Notes: a model not told the origin generated them from the sequence alone. Shown: positions 45,650-57,129, numbered from the stretch's first letter. The stretch is DNA of 64,000 nucleotides from Myrmaecium sp. VS I D KN 1 (GCA_019775845.1 JADQAV010000002.1:2170001-2234000), one strand, 5' to 3'. Made by a program: numbers and translations.

Positions 45650-46207
45650 GTTTGCAAACGTGAACAATGGCTGCGATACTATGGGGGAAAAGGGGAGAGC
45701 GGTCGTCGAGGGGAAGGCGGTGATAATGGCCGTGGACTGCGCATCTGGCCCCCCGGCCTCATCAAGCGCGTTTCCGTTCTGTAAGGACACGAGCCGGTAA
45801 AGGTGCTTAGTCATGAAGTGCTGTGGAGCCTTATCGTATCGACAGCCCCACCCCGCCTTTTCGCCGATGACCAATTACGGTACTGGCATACCCCGTAAAT
45901 TACTTGTAGCTGGCCGCTGCGACATCGCATGGCGTCCTCTATCGTATACCTACTGTAGCCATTCAAGCCGAGAGAACCCGATGGCGGTCGATACTTTTAT
46001 ACTTTAATGACTCTACTCAGCTTCTCTCACAGTCCGGAGATACGGATAAGATCTTCTTTCAGCTTGAGCCTTGTTCTATACTGTATGTAGTATCATGTAG
46101 TCGCTCTTCATCTCTATCTTTCTTCTACATCCTCACTGTCCTCTCCCCTGCCTCCGTCCTCCTCACAAAGACTCCCGGTGAGGTAGGCTCAGTCACTCTA
46201 GTCACAC
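45650..46207. promoter_or_regulatory. Divergent promoter region, GLO3 / LrgAB
   Basis: 558 bp between two starts. The part near 45990-46130 is AT- and T-rich with pyrimidine tracts close to the LrgAB start. No gene recognised. Confidence 0.4.
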
Positions 46208-48181
46208 ATGACCGAGGCGCGGAGCATCTTCGACGATGCAGGCGAGGCTGCAGCCTTGGTATGCCCCATATAGATTCTCGCCGCTCATCCTGGCACGCTG
46301 CTCATATCGATCCGTATACAGGTTGCCAAAGCTGCTTGGCCGCGCCTCTTGCATTCATGGCTCTATGTTCCTGTCGGTATCCTGATCGTGTTGCTCGCTT
46401 GCTTTGGTGTCGATTCCCTCATCGGGCTCAGCTCCGTCTCTTTTCCAGCCTCGGTAGCCTGCATGATCGTTCTGTTTTTTGCCTTGATCATCTCGGAAGC
46501 GCTCCTGGGTGAGAAGAGGACTAAAGCAGCGGTGAGGTTGCTGAACATACCAGTAAACTCACCTTCATTGCTTCGAATTGATCACTCCAACTCACGGACT
46601 TAGTGTGATTTCTCCCTCCGCTGGATCAGCATATACTTCACTCCATCCTTCGTCGTTCTGCCTCTCAGCGAGGGTATTAGCGGGGTGGAGGTTGGAAAAG
46701 TCATTGCCGTGTTCTGTTGGTTTGCTCCTCCCAATCCATCGCATCTATGGTTTCTGACTCCCTCCGAGTGATCGGATACATCGCGGTGCTCGCTTTCACG
46801 GCTTTCTTCGTGCGCGGACTTCAGATTCTGCTAGGTACCTCCAAGCGAGCCATGACCGAAAGGGCAGAGGAGCTGGGAGCTTCTAACGACAACATCCCGT
46901 TAACGCATGTCCAGCCGGAATCACAGCGTCCGTCCGAACCAAACTCGAACGCAACCTCCGTTTCAAATCTCTCGTCCGTACCTTCGCCAGGCCAGGCAGA
47001 GTTGGTTGCCCTCCAAGCTCCTGGACGAGCTCAAGATCCGAGTACCATAACTGGTACCGGTGGTCCTCCTGAAGTGCCTCCTCCTACCGCAGCTGTAGCT
47101 AGCACGGCATCGCTACTGAGGCAGGCACCTATTCCCCTTACCAGGGGGGAGAAATGGGCCGCTTTCGTGAACAACAACCTGGACACAATCATCTATAGCC
47201 TAATCTTTGTCTTCATAGGAATCCCTATCTACTACACGACCGGCTACGCTGCTCCGGTCCAACTCTCCCTCAACATCGTCGCATACTTCGCCGCGCTCAA
47301 GTTGCCTCCCAAGTGGAAGAGGTTCCTCCATCCCGTGATCGTCTCCGCTTTCATCACCGTGATGATCATCTGGGTCCTTGCTCTGTGCCGTCATGACACC
47401 CTCGAAGATGGCCTCCATGCTTATCAGACCAAGACGCGGTATCTCCAGCTCTTCCGGGGGGAAGGGCCCAGCCTGCCGCCTCCGGGGGCTGGCGACTTCC
47501 TCAGCAGCGTCTTGGACGTGAGTATCGTGGCTTTGGCCATGCCCATGTACCAATACCGGCTCGAGCTTAAGCGGAACGTACGTACAGTGATCCGAACCCC
47601 CCATCCCCTCTCCCGTTGTCTCCTCACACACGCCCCGCAGTTCTTCCAGATCATCATCCCCAACATCACCCTCGCCGTCGCCTCGCTGTTCGGCTACCCG
47701 GCCGTCTGCCACGCCGTCGGCATCGCCCCCTCCCGCAGCCTCTCCTTCGCCAGCCGGAGCCTCACCCTCGCCCTCGCCCAGCCCGCCACGGAGAACCTCG
47801 GCGGCGACATGGGCACCGTCGCTGCCATCTGCATCATGAGCGGCATCCTCGGCGTCTTCTTCGGCCCGGCTATGCTGCGGTATATGCACATCCCGGAAGG
47901 TGAGCGATCGCCCACTTCCTCCCTCCTCTCCCCTTCCCTTTCCAGTCAGCCGTATGTTGCTGTTTATCAGACTGACAGACCGTTTCGCAGATGATTATAT
48001 CACCAGGGGCGTAACATTGGGCGCCAACTCCTCCGCAATCGGCACGGCGTTGCTGCTCGCGACGGATCCTCGTGCGGCCGCTTTCTCCAGTCTTTCCATG
48101 AGCCTCTTCGGTACGATGATCGTGGCGTTGACGTCGGTACCACCGATCGTCACCGTGGTGAAGGGTCTGGCGGGTGCGTGA
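46208..48181 (+). CDS. LrgA-LrgB fusion membrane protein
   Basis: Six exons: 46208-46258, 46322-46552, 46604-46715, 46769-47577, 47641-47899 and 47991-48181. Introns are 51-91 nt, giving 550 residues. The first part (about 20-165) has four membrane helices like LrgA/CidA: LYVPVGILIVLLACFGVDSL, SFPASVACMIVLFFALIISE, YFTPSFVVLPLSEGISGVEV and IGYIAVLAFTAFFVRGLQIL. A disordered linker of about 120 residues follows, then an LrgB/CidB part with about seven helices, including SLDVSIVALAMPMYQYRLEL-like TSVLDVSIVALAMPMY and GGDMGTVAAICIMSGILGVF, ending in GVTLGANSSAIGTALLLATD. Plant PLGG1, a fused LrgA-LrgB, carries glycolate and glycerate across plastid membranes; bacterial LrgA/LrgB affect autolysis and pyruvate. 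The fungal substrate is unknown. Confidence 0.9.
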
Positions 48182-48428
48182 AGATGTGGCGGAACTCCCA
48201 ATTGCCCATCTAATACAGGTTTTCGCCAGCGGGTGACATCATCATGTGCCGTGTGTGTATATAAGAATAGAGTTAATATTTACAAACCTCATACAGATTG
48301 CGCAAAGCGGGGATCGGTGATGAATGATACAAGAACGGAGTGGTCTTCTCTGCCAAGCGCATATCTCCGGGAACACCACATATCTCTTCTTCCAGAGCAA
48401 AATCGTGGACACAAATGTAAAAACCGAT

Positions 48429-49500
48429 CTATAATTCCTTCTCCTTCGCAGCCCCAATCCTGGACTCCACTTGCCGCATCTCCTTCTTTCCCGTGACAGG
48501 CTGCCCGGCCACGGCCTCCGGCCCTCCAAAGAACTCGAAGCCCTTGTGGAACGTCCATTCGATGGCCCTTTCCACCGGCTCATCGAACATGTAAGGCAGG
48601 AAAGGCACGGCTGCTAAACCAAGCTGAAACGAAGTTAGAGAACGACCACCACCGTGCCTGACGAGGAAGACCTACCCCAATGGGACCCCAGGTCCGGATT
48701 TTTGCGTTCTTGACATCCTTCATAGCCTTGCCAGAGTACTTGACGATGCTATGAATAGTAAACGCCGGCAGCCCCATACTTGCGATGCTCTGGAAGACTG
48801 CTCTTTGCACCATGACAGCGCGGTAATCCTCAATGGCCGGCACCTTCCCGGCCGGCGTCGTTTCCTTTGGCGTCTCGCCAGCTGTGGTGCCGGGGCCAAG
48901 GGGCCGTGTCTGCACCGAGGCCGGGGCTTGTTTGTCAGACGACATGACCGGGCTATCGTAGATTCCGGGGAACTTGACCCGCTGGTTGCGCAGGTAGGCC
49001 TTGTAGCCTTCGTAACCCACGTCGCCAGCTAGGTACGCCCACGAGACGCCGTAGGCGGCGCGGACGAGGTACGGGTGCGCAACGGGCCGGAACGATTCGC
49101 CAATATCGCTCGTGTAGGCGACGTAGCGATGCGCGGAGAGCAGGATGGTCCGGAGTCGGGAGGCGTATGCGGCGTAACGGATGTTGCTTTCGGTGGACTC
49201 GGAGGCTCTGGAGAGAAAGTTATTACCGGTGCTCCGCAAGAGGGGAAATAGCAAGTCAAGATGGTCACAATGTGTTGTCGTCGAAAACCTCGGGCCGCGA
49301 AGAAAAGCAGACTGGAACGCGCAGAATGCACACGGAGGATCCAGGACGACTCACTTGCCCTCATAGAGCAGCTCCCACATTTTCTCTTCGTTGTCCAGCG
49401 TCTCCTGCAGCGCCTTGGGAAGTTTCTTCGGCGGCGGAAGATCGTCAATCGTCGGCTTCGGTCCAGGACCGCGGTTCGGCTCGTTAGCGTCTTTGGCCAT
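48429..49500 (-). CDS. MTFP1/MTP18-like mitochondrial protein
   Basis: Three exons: 49355-49500, 48676-49207 and 48429-48623. Introns are 147 and 52 nt, giving 290 residues starting MAKDANEPNRGPGPKPTIDD. Family blocks are SNIRYAAYASRLRTILLSAH, RYVAYTSDIGESFRPVAHPY, LVRAAYGVSWAYLAGDVGYE, VQRAVFQSIASMGLPAFTIH and LGLAAVPFLPYMFDEPVERA. This matches the Mitochondrial 18 kDa protein family; its animal member MTFP1 is an inner-membrane protein that affects fission. A Pro/Thr/Lys-rich insertion splits the domain after YLRNQRVKFPG. The acceptor of intron 1 was chosen to give GKASESTESN. It converges on the LrgAB gene with 247 bp between them. Confidence 0.9.
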
Positions 49501-50052
49501 GCTGAAATTGCTGAGGAAGCTCGGAGACAGCTGTTCGGAAGTACAGGGGAGTACAGAATCAGGCGACGTCTATAATTCTATTTGCGACAACAAGTGAGCG
49601 GGTTGAGGTGTGAGGTAAGTCTCCGCGCGAACGGATGGAACCCTCGAGGCGAACTGCCTGGAAACGTCATGTGGCTCATGCTGCCTACCTTTCAGCCACA
49701 ATGTGGCGCGTATGCTTGGCGCAAGTGATCTTTCAAGCAATACGCGGCAATAATGACAACCATTACAAGTACCAGATATGATGCTCACTGTATTCTCTAA
49801 ATCTGTAATGTAGTCAGTTCGAATGCTTCGCCATTCCATTGCTTGTTTGCAATCCGATTGCTGCTGTTTCTTACTGGGCCGGCCGGCTGAGAAGAAACCG
49901 CCCGCCCGCAGGGTCCCGCGGGCTATTGCTCCGTTCCGAAATCTCAACATCAACTGAACGACCGACTCCAGCCAAGCTCCCCCCATCCACCCACCCATTG
50001 CGCACCGCCTCCATCTCCATATCCACCGACACCCTTCTCAAACCCCGCCAAA
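49501..50052. promoter_or_regulatory. Divergent promoter region, MTFP1-like / ATP19
   Basis: 552 bp between two genes for mitochondrial proteins. GGGCCGGCCGGC around 49876-49890 is a GC-rich palindromic patch. No gene recognised. Confidence 0.4.
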
Positions 50053-50581
50053 ATGGTCGTCTACTACGAGATCGCTGGCCGCAAGGTCGGCTCGCACGTC
50101 GTAAGGCCACCTCCCTCCCCCGAACCCCGGAACCTGTCTTCCCTCTCGGCCCGCCGCTCCGCGTGCACGGAAACAGTCAAACGCTTCCCTGCCCTCCAGG
50201 CGCATAGAGATTCCGGATAGCCTTTTCATCTTTTCGGCCTAACATTGAGATCTGTGCTAACGAGCTTCTCTTGGATGACTTAGCTCGCGATGGGCGTCCT
50301 CGGTACCGTCTTCTCCGCCATTGGCCTTGCTACCGGTGGCAGCAAGAAGCCCGCGCCCACCACACCCCCGATCAACGCTGCCAGCAAGGACGAGGAGAAC
50401 TTCATACAGTATGTTCGATTTCCGGTCCGAGTTTCTGGGAACTTGCTGGGATACGCCCAGAACGTCACCTGGGATGACTTCGGCCGCGAGCCTTCACACC
50501 GACGGATGCTGACAGGTTCACCTACGTAGGGATTTCCTGAAACAAGCAGATGGCGAAGATAAGGGTGCCGCGAAGCATTAA
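50053..50581 (+). CDS. ATP19: ATP synthase subunit k (Atp19)
   Basis: Three exons: 50053-50100, 50284-50408 and 50530-50581. Introns are 183 and 121 nt, giving 74 residues. The product begins MVVYYEIAGRKVGSHVLAMG, continues VLGTVFSAIGLATGGSKKPA with one membrane helix and ends NFIQDFLKQADGEDKGAAKH, the expected layout and length for fungal subunit k. Atp19 is a small inner-membrane subunit of the F1Fo ATP synthase linked to dimer formation. Introns exceed the exons in length, so the gene is hidden in unspliced reading frames. The second acceptor (TACGTAG) is set by the frame that yields QDFLKQ. Confidence 0.93.
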
Positions 50582-51040
50582 GCGAACCGACGACCATTGA
50601 GAAGATTGTCAATGGGTAGACAGACCCTATGAACGGCAGGAAGCTGGGAGCCCGGAAATGATGCACTGTACTCCTGTATATACAGCGCAGATCATGTATC
50701 AATACCTATTACAGGAAAAGTTCCGAGAGTATTGGGCCGGGAGCGTTGGAGGCCATTCCATCAGATTTCGTCATCCAACGGTCCAAGTTTGATTTATATT
50801 GTGCTTTAAGATCGCCTCCGGACGCCTGTATACAAACGGAACGTTCAACCCTCGCTTTGAGCACACATCCAAAGTTCATTACCGGAAACGCCCAACACCT
50901 CGGCCTTGCCCAGCCGCGCGCGCAAAGATAGACCCAAGGGTATGCCCAATCGTAACGTAAGACACATGAAATAGACGAATACACCAACTGCGACAACGTT
51001 GCACCAAGAATTAATGCTCTCCAAAATGAAGGTGACAACA
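50582..51040. other. Convergent intergenic stretch
   Basis: Between the 3' ends of ATP19 and the Pcs1/Csm1 gene. No gene, RNA or repeat recognised. Confidence 0.4.
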
Positions 51041-52728
51041 TCACTCATCGTCTTCGAAGACTATCTTCTTCGTCATGCAGTCCACCACTTTGGCGTAGAA
51101 TTTGGCCGCGCTACTCCTCGGGAAACAGATCTCCTCTTGGAGGTAGTCAGGCAGGATATCGATGAGCTCCCTGTCTCGGTTCTCGTCGAGCAGCGGCTCG
51201 TACGCAAATTCGGCGTCTTCGTACGACTGGGCGGTGTCTTCCGAAGCGACGGACAGGTGGAAATGGAGGGCTTCAAACATATCAATCAGCACATATCCTT
51301 CAGTCTTGAGAGATAGACGCATCTACTTACTGCCATTCCGACCGGTTTGTATGCAGTCGTAAACATCTTCGCCCTCGTCGTTGCGCTTGATGCTCCGGAT
51401 GATCAAGCCGGTGAGGTCGCCGTAAAGATCTTCCTTGAGCTGCCGGATCTGGGCATCACTGCCACCAACCACTGCAGCTCTCGGCTTCACGGCGCTCCCA
51501 GGCGCTCGCGGAGGTTCGGAGGCTGTGGATCTCGTTGCCGCCAGCTTGGTAGAGAGCGTCTTCGCCTCACTCTGTGCGTTGTGTAGAGCGGATTCTTTCC
51601 TCTTGATCTCGGCCTCAAGGCGGTTGTTCTCGCTCTCCATCTCTGCCAGGCGTGCACGCAGGTTCTTGGACTCACGGGCTAATGCCTTCTGCTCTTCGAG
51701 TTCTTTCCTGAGTGACTCTATCACACTTTCCTGGTCTATCCGCGGGTCAGCAAAACTACCTACTAGACAAGTGCTCGAACAATTCAGTTTCTCTCACCTT
51801 TTGCTCGCTGGTCTGTTGCACGCTTCAGCCGGTCGAAGTTGGATTCCTGTTCACGAATCGCCACCTCACGAAGGTTCTCATATTTCATTGTCATGCTTTG
51901 CAGATGCTTCGTCGTATCGCCAAGTCTACGCCGAAGTACAGGGTCACTTCCGGTCCTTTCGGTGTCGGAGGCGCTCCCAGCTCGACGGGCGCGGCTGGAT
52001 AGCTGCGGTTGAAGAGGTTTCCTTTGGCTCAGCCGACTCGTGTTTCGGCCGGAAGGCCTTATTGGCAAAGCTTCCGGCTCCTCAATATTTTCAATCGACG
52101 GCTCCACATCCATCTCGTCCGGCTCCTGTTGCGTTTCGGGTATCGTAATCTCGCGCTCTTCCGATGGCGGCGGTTTGACAATCCGTGAATTTGCTCCGGC
52201 CCCCGCAGTTGCGCCTCGTACTCTCCCGGGTCCCTTCGTCGCCTGCTTAGCTTTTGCGGGCATCTCAACATCCTTCTTAGCAGATTTGGCGGGTCGACCT
52301 CTTTTCGGCTTCGGAGGAGCGACCTGTTCCTCCTGCTCTTTCTGCTCCTCCTTCTCTTCGGGATATTCCTCCTCCGCTTCAAAGTCGTCCACTTCCTCTG
52401 TATCGCTAGGGTTCGGCCTTTCAGCAAGCGCCGGCCTGCCCCGGCCTCCTTTCGATGCCGTAGGTGCCCGTTTACCGCCCACCGCCGTTGCGCCGCCGGC
52501 TCTTCGTTGCGCAGGTGTCGCCTTGACCGCTTTCGTTGCTCTTGCTGCGGCTGTAGTAGCGACCCTCCCTTTTGCGCTGACTCCTTTTCGTCGTGATTGG
52601 GCGCGATTCTCGACGCCTGAATCCGGTGTGGGCATCATGTCGGCGTCAGTCATGGCGATCTCGTCCTCGGAAAAATCGTCGCCGACCATGTTCGAGATCA
52701 TCGCGGCTGCGCCCTTTCGTTTCGGCAT
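51041..52728 (-). CDS. Monopolin complex subunit Pcs1/Csm1-like
   Basis: Three exons: 51798-52728, 51331-51735 and 51041-51270. Introns are 62 and 60 nt, giving 521 residues. The N-terminal half is disordered, basic and Ala/Lys-rich with AT-hook-like cores (KPKRGRPAKSAKK, GGRGRPALAE). A long coiled coil follows (about 270-390), including VIESLRKELEEQKALARESK and MESENNRLEAEIKRKESALH. The C-terminal globular domain has LYGDLTGLIIRSIKRNDEGE, DVYDCIQTGRNGTLHFHLSV and DYLQEEICFPRSSAAKFYAK, the Csm1/Pcs1 signature. Csm1 forms V-shaped dimers that clamp kinetochores or rDNA. The acceptor of the last intron was chosen to restore GRNGTLHF. Confidence 0.9.
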
Positions 52729-53018
52729 CGTGCGGAACTTCGCGACGGGATTCTATGCGACTGGTTGTAAGGTACGGATGTCGTAAATGGGTGGTGTTTG
52801 GGACGGTGCGGGCATCATGTAAACAGTCCGAAGGTGAGATAGCGCGTCGTGAAAGTGTTCTATGGTCTGTGCGCCTTTGAGGCCTGAGGCATGAATATCC
52901 TCGACCACCCCATCTAATCCGAGACTCTTCCGCAAGCGCCAGGCTCGCTTTGAACGTCAACACACGCCCAGCCGAGGAAAAAAAAATGTGAATGGTAGCA
53001 TCGGTGCGCAAAAGCAAA

Positions 53019-53103
53019 AGGGCCGAGCCGGGATTGAACCGGCGACTTCGGGATAGCTGCTGAATAACTGCAATCCTACACTCTACCACTGAGTTACCGA
53101 CCC
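53019..53103 (-). tRNA. tRNA-Cys (GCA), intron-containing
   Basis: The minus strand folds as a tRNA. The acceptor stem is GGGTCGG against TCGGCCC with two G-U pairs. The D stem is ACTC/GAGT, and the T arm GCCGG-TTCAATC-CCGGC is perfect. The anticodon GCA is at 53069-53071, following TT. A 13-nt intron (53055-53067) starts one base 3' of the anticodon, the normal place. The discriminator is T, as usual for tRNA-Cys, and a TTTT run follows as a Pol III stop. The anticodon stem has one A-C mismatch and one T-G pair, so it is slightly weak. Confidence 0.88.
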
Positions 53104-53615
53104 ATTCCAGATCTTGAGATCTTGCTGTTTTTTTAAAACTTGCTGTTTATATGTGCCCACAGTTGGTAATTTCGGCGTCACAACTCCCATTGGTACTCCT
53201 GCGTATCGTACCCGTTCACGCGGTTGACAAAATAAAGGACCTATACCACCGATATCACTATTTCTTATACCTTATTAAATCAACTATAAGAGTCTATAGA
53301 TAATTATAATCTCTAGATATTATTTTTAAGATTAAATTCACTATATATAAGGTCTTTTTTATAAATTCTAAGGTAACTTATCCTATTATTTTAATTGATT
53401 CTTTCTTTCGCGGGGTCCCTTTTTTTGTCAACCGCGTGCCGTTTAAGGTCACTTCGTCTCTACGCGGTAAGATATGTTATCGGGGCGGAATCCAAATCAT
53501 TGCAAGCACTACGGAGCAGACACAGGTCAGGGGAAAGAGCACACCATTCCACAAGTTTCTAGTGTTCTCACAGCTGGCTTCTTATATTCGATTACACAGA
53601 CCTCAAATACCTTCC
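53104..53615. other. AT-rich island beside the tRNA gene
   Basis: About 53225-53410 is strongly AT-rich, full of TA steps (for example TATAGATAATTATAATCTC), in an otherwise GC-rich window. No protein is encoded. It may be an old repeat degraded by C-to-T mutation, but nothing identifies the source. Confidence 0.55.
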
Positions 53616-56039
53616 TCAAGCAGCAGAGGACGGCATATCTGACGCCCCCATCACAACACGTTCCTTTGATATCAAGCAGCCACTGAAATATCTCTCCAAG
53701 TCATCTACGTCTTCCAAGGCACCGATGTAGCCAACGTATTGATCTGGCCGCGTGACGACCACGCAGCCTCGGTCCCGATCGACGCCATAGTTTCTGTACG
53801 CGTCGCCGAATCCCTCGTGGTATGACTCGTCATCAACAAAGACCTTGTTGTAATCCCACCCCTCGTGCTCGTCAAATGGATGGAGCAGGTCCGGAAAATC
53901 GGATAGCAGCTCCACGTCCCAGCGTCTCGCAGAGTGGATGGTCAAGATCTCGATGACGGAGTCGATCTTGCTCCCAGGAGGGGTTGCACGGTGCAGGAAA
54001 GACTGCGGCTCATCCAGCTGGGCGCAGAAACGGTGCACTCGTCCCTTTTGCGCGGCATTGGCCATGTTGCCGGCAAAGACGATGATGCGGAAGCGGCCGT
54101 CGCTCTTGAGCCATTGCTGGAAATGCCACGGCCTCGCGTCGGACTGATTCAAGACCTGGAAGCTGGGGAACCGCATTCCCAGCTTGATATTGGAGGCGAG
54201 CTCCTGCTTTCCTATAACGTGCATGTCTATGGCTGCAGAGACATCACTTCCATCACCTTGTTCGGTAGCCGAGCCCGGTTTAGCTACCAGCATGCTGGCT
54301 CCGTAATCCACGGACAGGCCGGAGGCAAAGAGGTTGCCCTTGAGAAAGGCATCCTTGAACTCCTCCATGGAAACACCTTCGGCATCCAAGACGTCCTTTG
54401 CAGGCCGTCCTGAGAACAGCCTCGAGAAGCGGTGGTCAAAAGCGATGAGGTCTTGTGCGACTCGACGGCGCTCTGACTGGTAGGTTTTCAAGATCGATCG
54501 TGGCGACAAGCCCTTGACTACGAGCGCAATCTTCCAGCCTAGGTTGTAGGCATCCTGCATGCTTACGTTCATGCCCTGGCCAGCTTTAGGGGAGTGTGTA
54601 TGCACAGCATCCCCGACGAGGAAGACACGCTGATACTTGTCAAAGCTCGTTCCCACTCTCTGTCCGATCTGTGATCTTGTTTCAGTATCAAGTCGCAAGT
54701 CTATAGGGAGAGATATACGCACTTGGTAAGCCGTCCACCAATCGCAGTATTCATAGTCCAATCTATAGGGAGCCAGCGTCCTCTGAGCTGCCCGTAGTAT
54801 CAGCTCCGGGGTGATCTTCGACCTGTCTGCTCGTCCACTAGCGTCAGGAACGACCTCCTTCAACTGGATGTAGAGCCGGACGAGCTTGTTTTCCCGTGGT
54901 ATGACCATCACACTCCCACTATCGGCAGAGTGTATGGCGCACCGCATGCGAATATCGGCTTGTATCATTCAGCTTCTTCACGGTTACGAACGAGCTCTGG
55001 AACATACGGAAATCGGTGATGGGGATGATGTCAAGCACACCCCATATGTAATCAGTAGCCTCGCCGACCATTTCGTACCCGAGCTGCCGCCTCGTCCAGG
55101 AATGCGCACCGTCCGCGCCTATCATATATTTGGCATGCACGATCTCTAATGTGCCCTCCTTGGCTGCATTCTTCCTGATCAGATCGTCTGTGTCATCTGG
55201 AGCCAAGTTGCTTCTGAACAAGCCGTTTTGGAGCTTGTTTCCCGACTTCGACTGCGCCGCCGGCGTCGCTTCGGCTTCAGACAGATGGCGCAACTTCACG
55301 CTGATGGGGTATGCTGCGTCGTCTTCCACGATGTCTTTCTGGATCTCGAGAGATTCTGGGAGGACACCGCGTTCAACGTTGAGTGTACCCTGAGAATGCT
55401 TCTGGATATGGTCGAGGAAGAACCGCTCGATTCGACCCTGGTGCAAAACGACTTCTTGGAAGCGTGAAAGGCCCACTGGAGTATCCGGGACCCGGTCACT
55501 CCGCCTGACGATCCCATCCGGTCCAGGGTTCTAGGATGGTAGCCATTAGACAAGCAATGCTCGAAGGGGGGTTCTTGTCAAGTCCGGTACGACTCGAAGC
55601 AGTTACTGACCCACATGCACATCTGCCAGTCTTCGTTAGCACCGAGACTAAGGGAACCGCAGCGCATGTCACTGTACCTCAATCATATGGTTGCTCTCCT
55701 TCCAGACGCGGTCGGCAAAACCGAAGCTGTCGAAAATTTCCAAGCTCCTGCACTGCAAGCCGTCCGCCTGCCCGTTGAACACCTTTGTGCCGCGCTTGTC
55801 GACAATGCGGGTTTTGATCCCGCACCGCGCCATCCAAGCGGCAGACATCAGCCTGGATGCCTGTCAACAGATGCCAATGCTTCATAAGCCAGTTGCTTGC
55901 CGCGGTCTTTCTTACCCTGCCGGGCCGGCACCAATGATGAGTCTAGGGATCGAACAGTAAGCACAGCTGCACCAACCCCGAAGAGGGCCCAGTGACATAC
56001 ACATCGACGAACGATTCCGGCAGCACGGAACTAGGCATG
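53616..56039 (-). CDS. Phenol 2-monooxygenase family FAD hydroxylase
   Basis: Seven exons: 56002-56039, 55916-55942, 55678-55852, 55611-55622 (12 nt), 55008-55530, 54723-54958 and 53616-54668, giving 687 residues. FAD binding is shown by VLIIGAGPAGLMSAAWMARC and, later, the GDAVHTHSPKAGQGMNVSMQ motif. The DG motif appears as YMIGADGAHSWTRRQLG. Family blocks are QADGLQCRSLEIFDSFGFAD, ICMW-type MCMWNPGPDGIVRRSD, RFQEVVLHQGRIERFFLDHI and PDIRMRCAIHS. The thioredoxin-like tail includes VVVTRPDQYVGYIGALEDVD. Such flavoenzymes hydroxylate phenols to catechols with NADPH and O2. The introns were chosen by restoring these blocks, and every phase agrees. The C-terminal SKERVVMGASDMPSSAA extends past the usual end. 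Substrate unknown. Confidence 0.92.
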
Positions 56040-57129
56040 TTTTTGCGATTTCTTCACAGAAGACCTTGATGTGGAATCAATGACCTCGATGAAGAAGACA
56101 ACGGACGGACAGAGGGGACTATGAAGGATGTCCGTTCGCAATCCTCCGAAACCCGTTCACGGACCTTGTTACGGGGCTGCATCGGGAACGTGTACGCTCC
56201 AAAACCCTCGGCCGATCATCAGTGACAGTCGAAAGGGACGGACGGGACGAGACGCACCAACAGGGTAGGGACGGTAATTGCGGGGTAGAGGCTGTGGGGG
56301 AGGGGGTGCGAGTCCGGTGCAGCTTTCGATAGCCTACAATAGCCTACGATGTCTATTAGTACTCAGCCAGCAAACGAACCATGATTCAAAAATAAACTAC
56401 AGTTAACGTAATTGAAGACTGGCCGGGAGGGAGTAGGAGTTACAAAAAGAACAAGCACATGAGGTGCAAAAGGCAAAAACATACAGCAGCAGGGATTCGC
56501 TAATGGTCACCCACTTAACTACTAATCTGCCGGTAGGTTGCTTAACTTTGGAAGAGCGGACGGGGTTCCGTGTTCTCAACCTCCTATGGCCGTATGTGCT
56601 TGGACATGTATTTTGGCTGTTTATGTATGACAGCCATCACCTTGCACACGTTACCGTACCTGAATGTCTTCAAACTCACCGTCGGGTGGGATTGTGTGAG
56701 TGGAGGAGGCATGATGCTTCATCTGGGCCGTATCTGCCTTTTCCCGGCGGAAGCGATGCGCGGGGAACGGCGCCATGCTGGTGGCCCGAAAGGGAACGAA
56801 GCGAAGCGAAGAGCGTAAGGCTGACTGCGGCTGTCAGTACGATTGAGCCACCATCAACCACTTTATTGGTGGCTGTGACTACATCCGACCGGCTGCAGTA
56901 TACGCTGGTACGGATAAGGGAAGATTTTAGATGCAAATGACTGGTAAGTTATAGATATATTTGGCGAAGCTAAAAGAAGTATAGATATCTTTACATATAT
57001 CAAATAATTTATCAAAACTGCAAATATGCGACATATTCCGCCATTGGCACTGAAAGACCTTTTCTGTGATTCATCTTCTTCACTGATCCTTTCCAGTTGC
57101 AAAAAATTGAAGAAACCCCACTCATTCAA
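56040..57129. other. Intergenic stretch, no gene seen
   Basis: 1.1 kb between the flavoenzyme start and the 3' end of the SDR gene. An AT-rich patch sits at about 56940-57015. The plus-strand frame at 56464-56940 has no protein-like signature. Confidence 0.4.

Noticed and set aside
56464-56940. Plus-strand frame of 158 codons between the flavoenzyme and SDR genes.
   Set aside because: No domain, no splice context and no composition bias typical of genes in this window.
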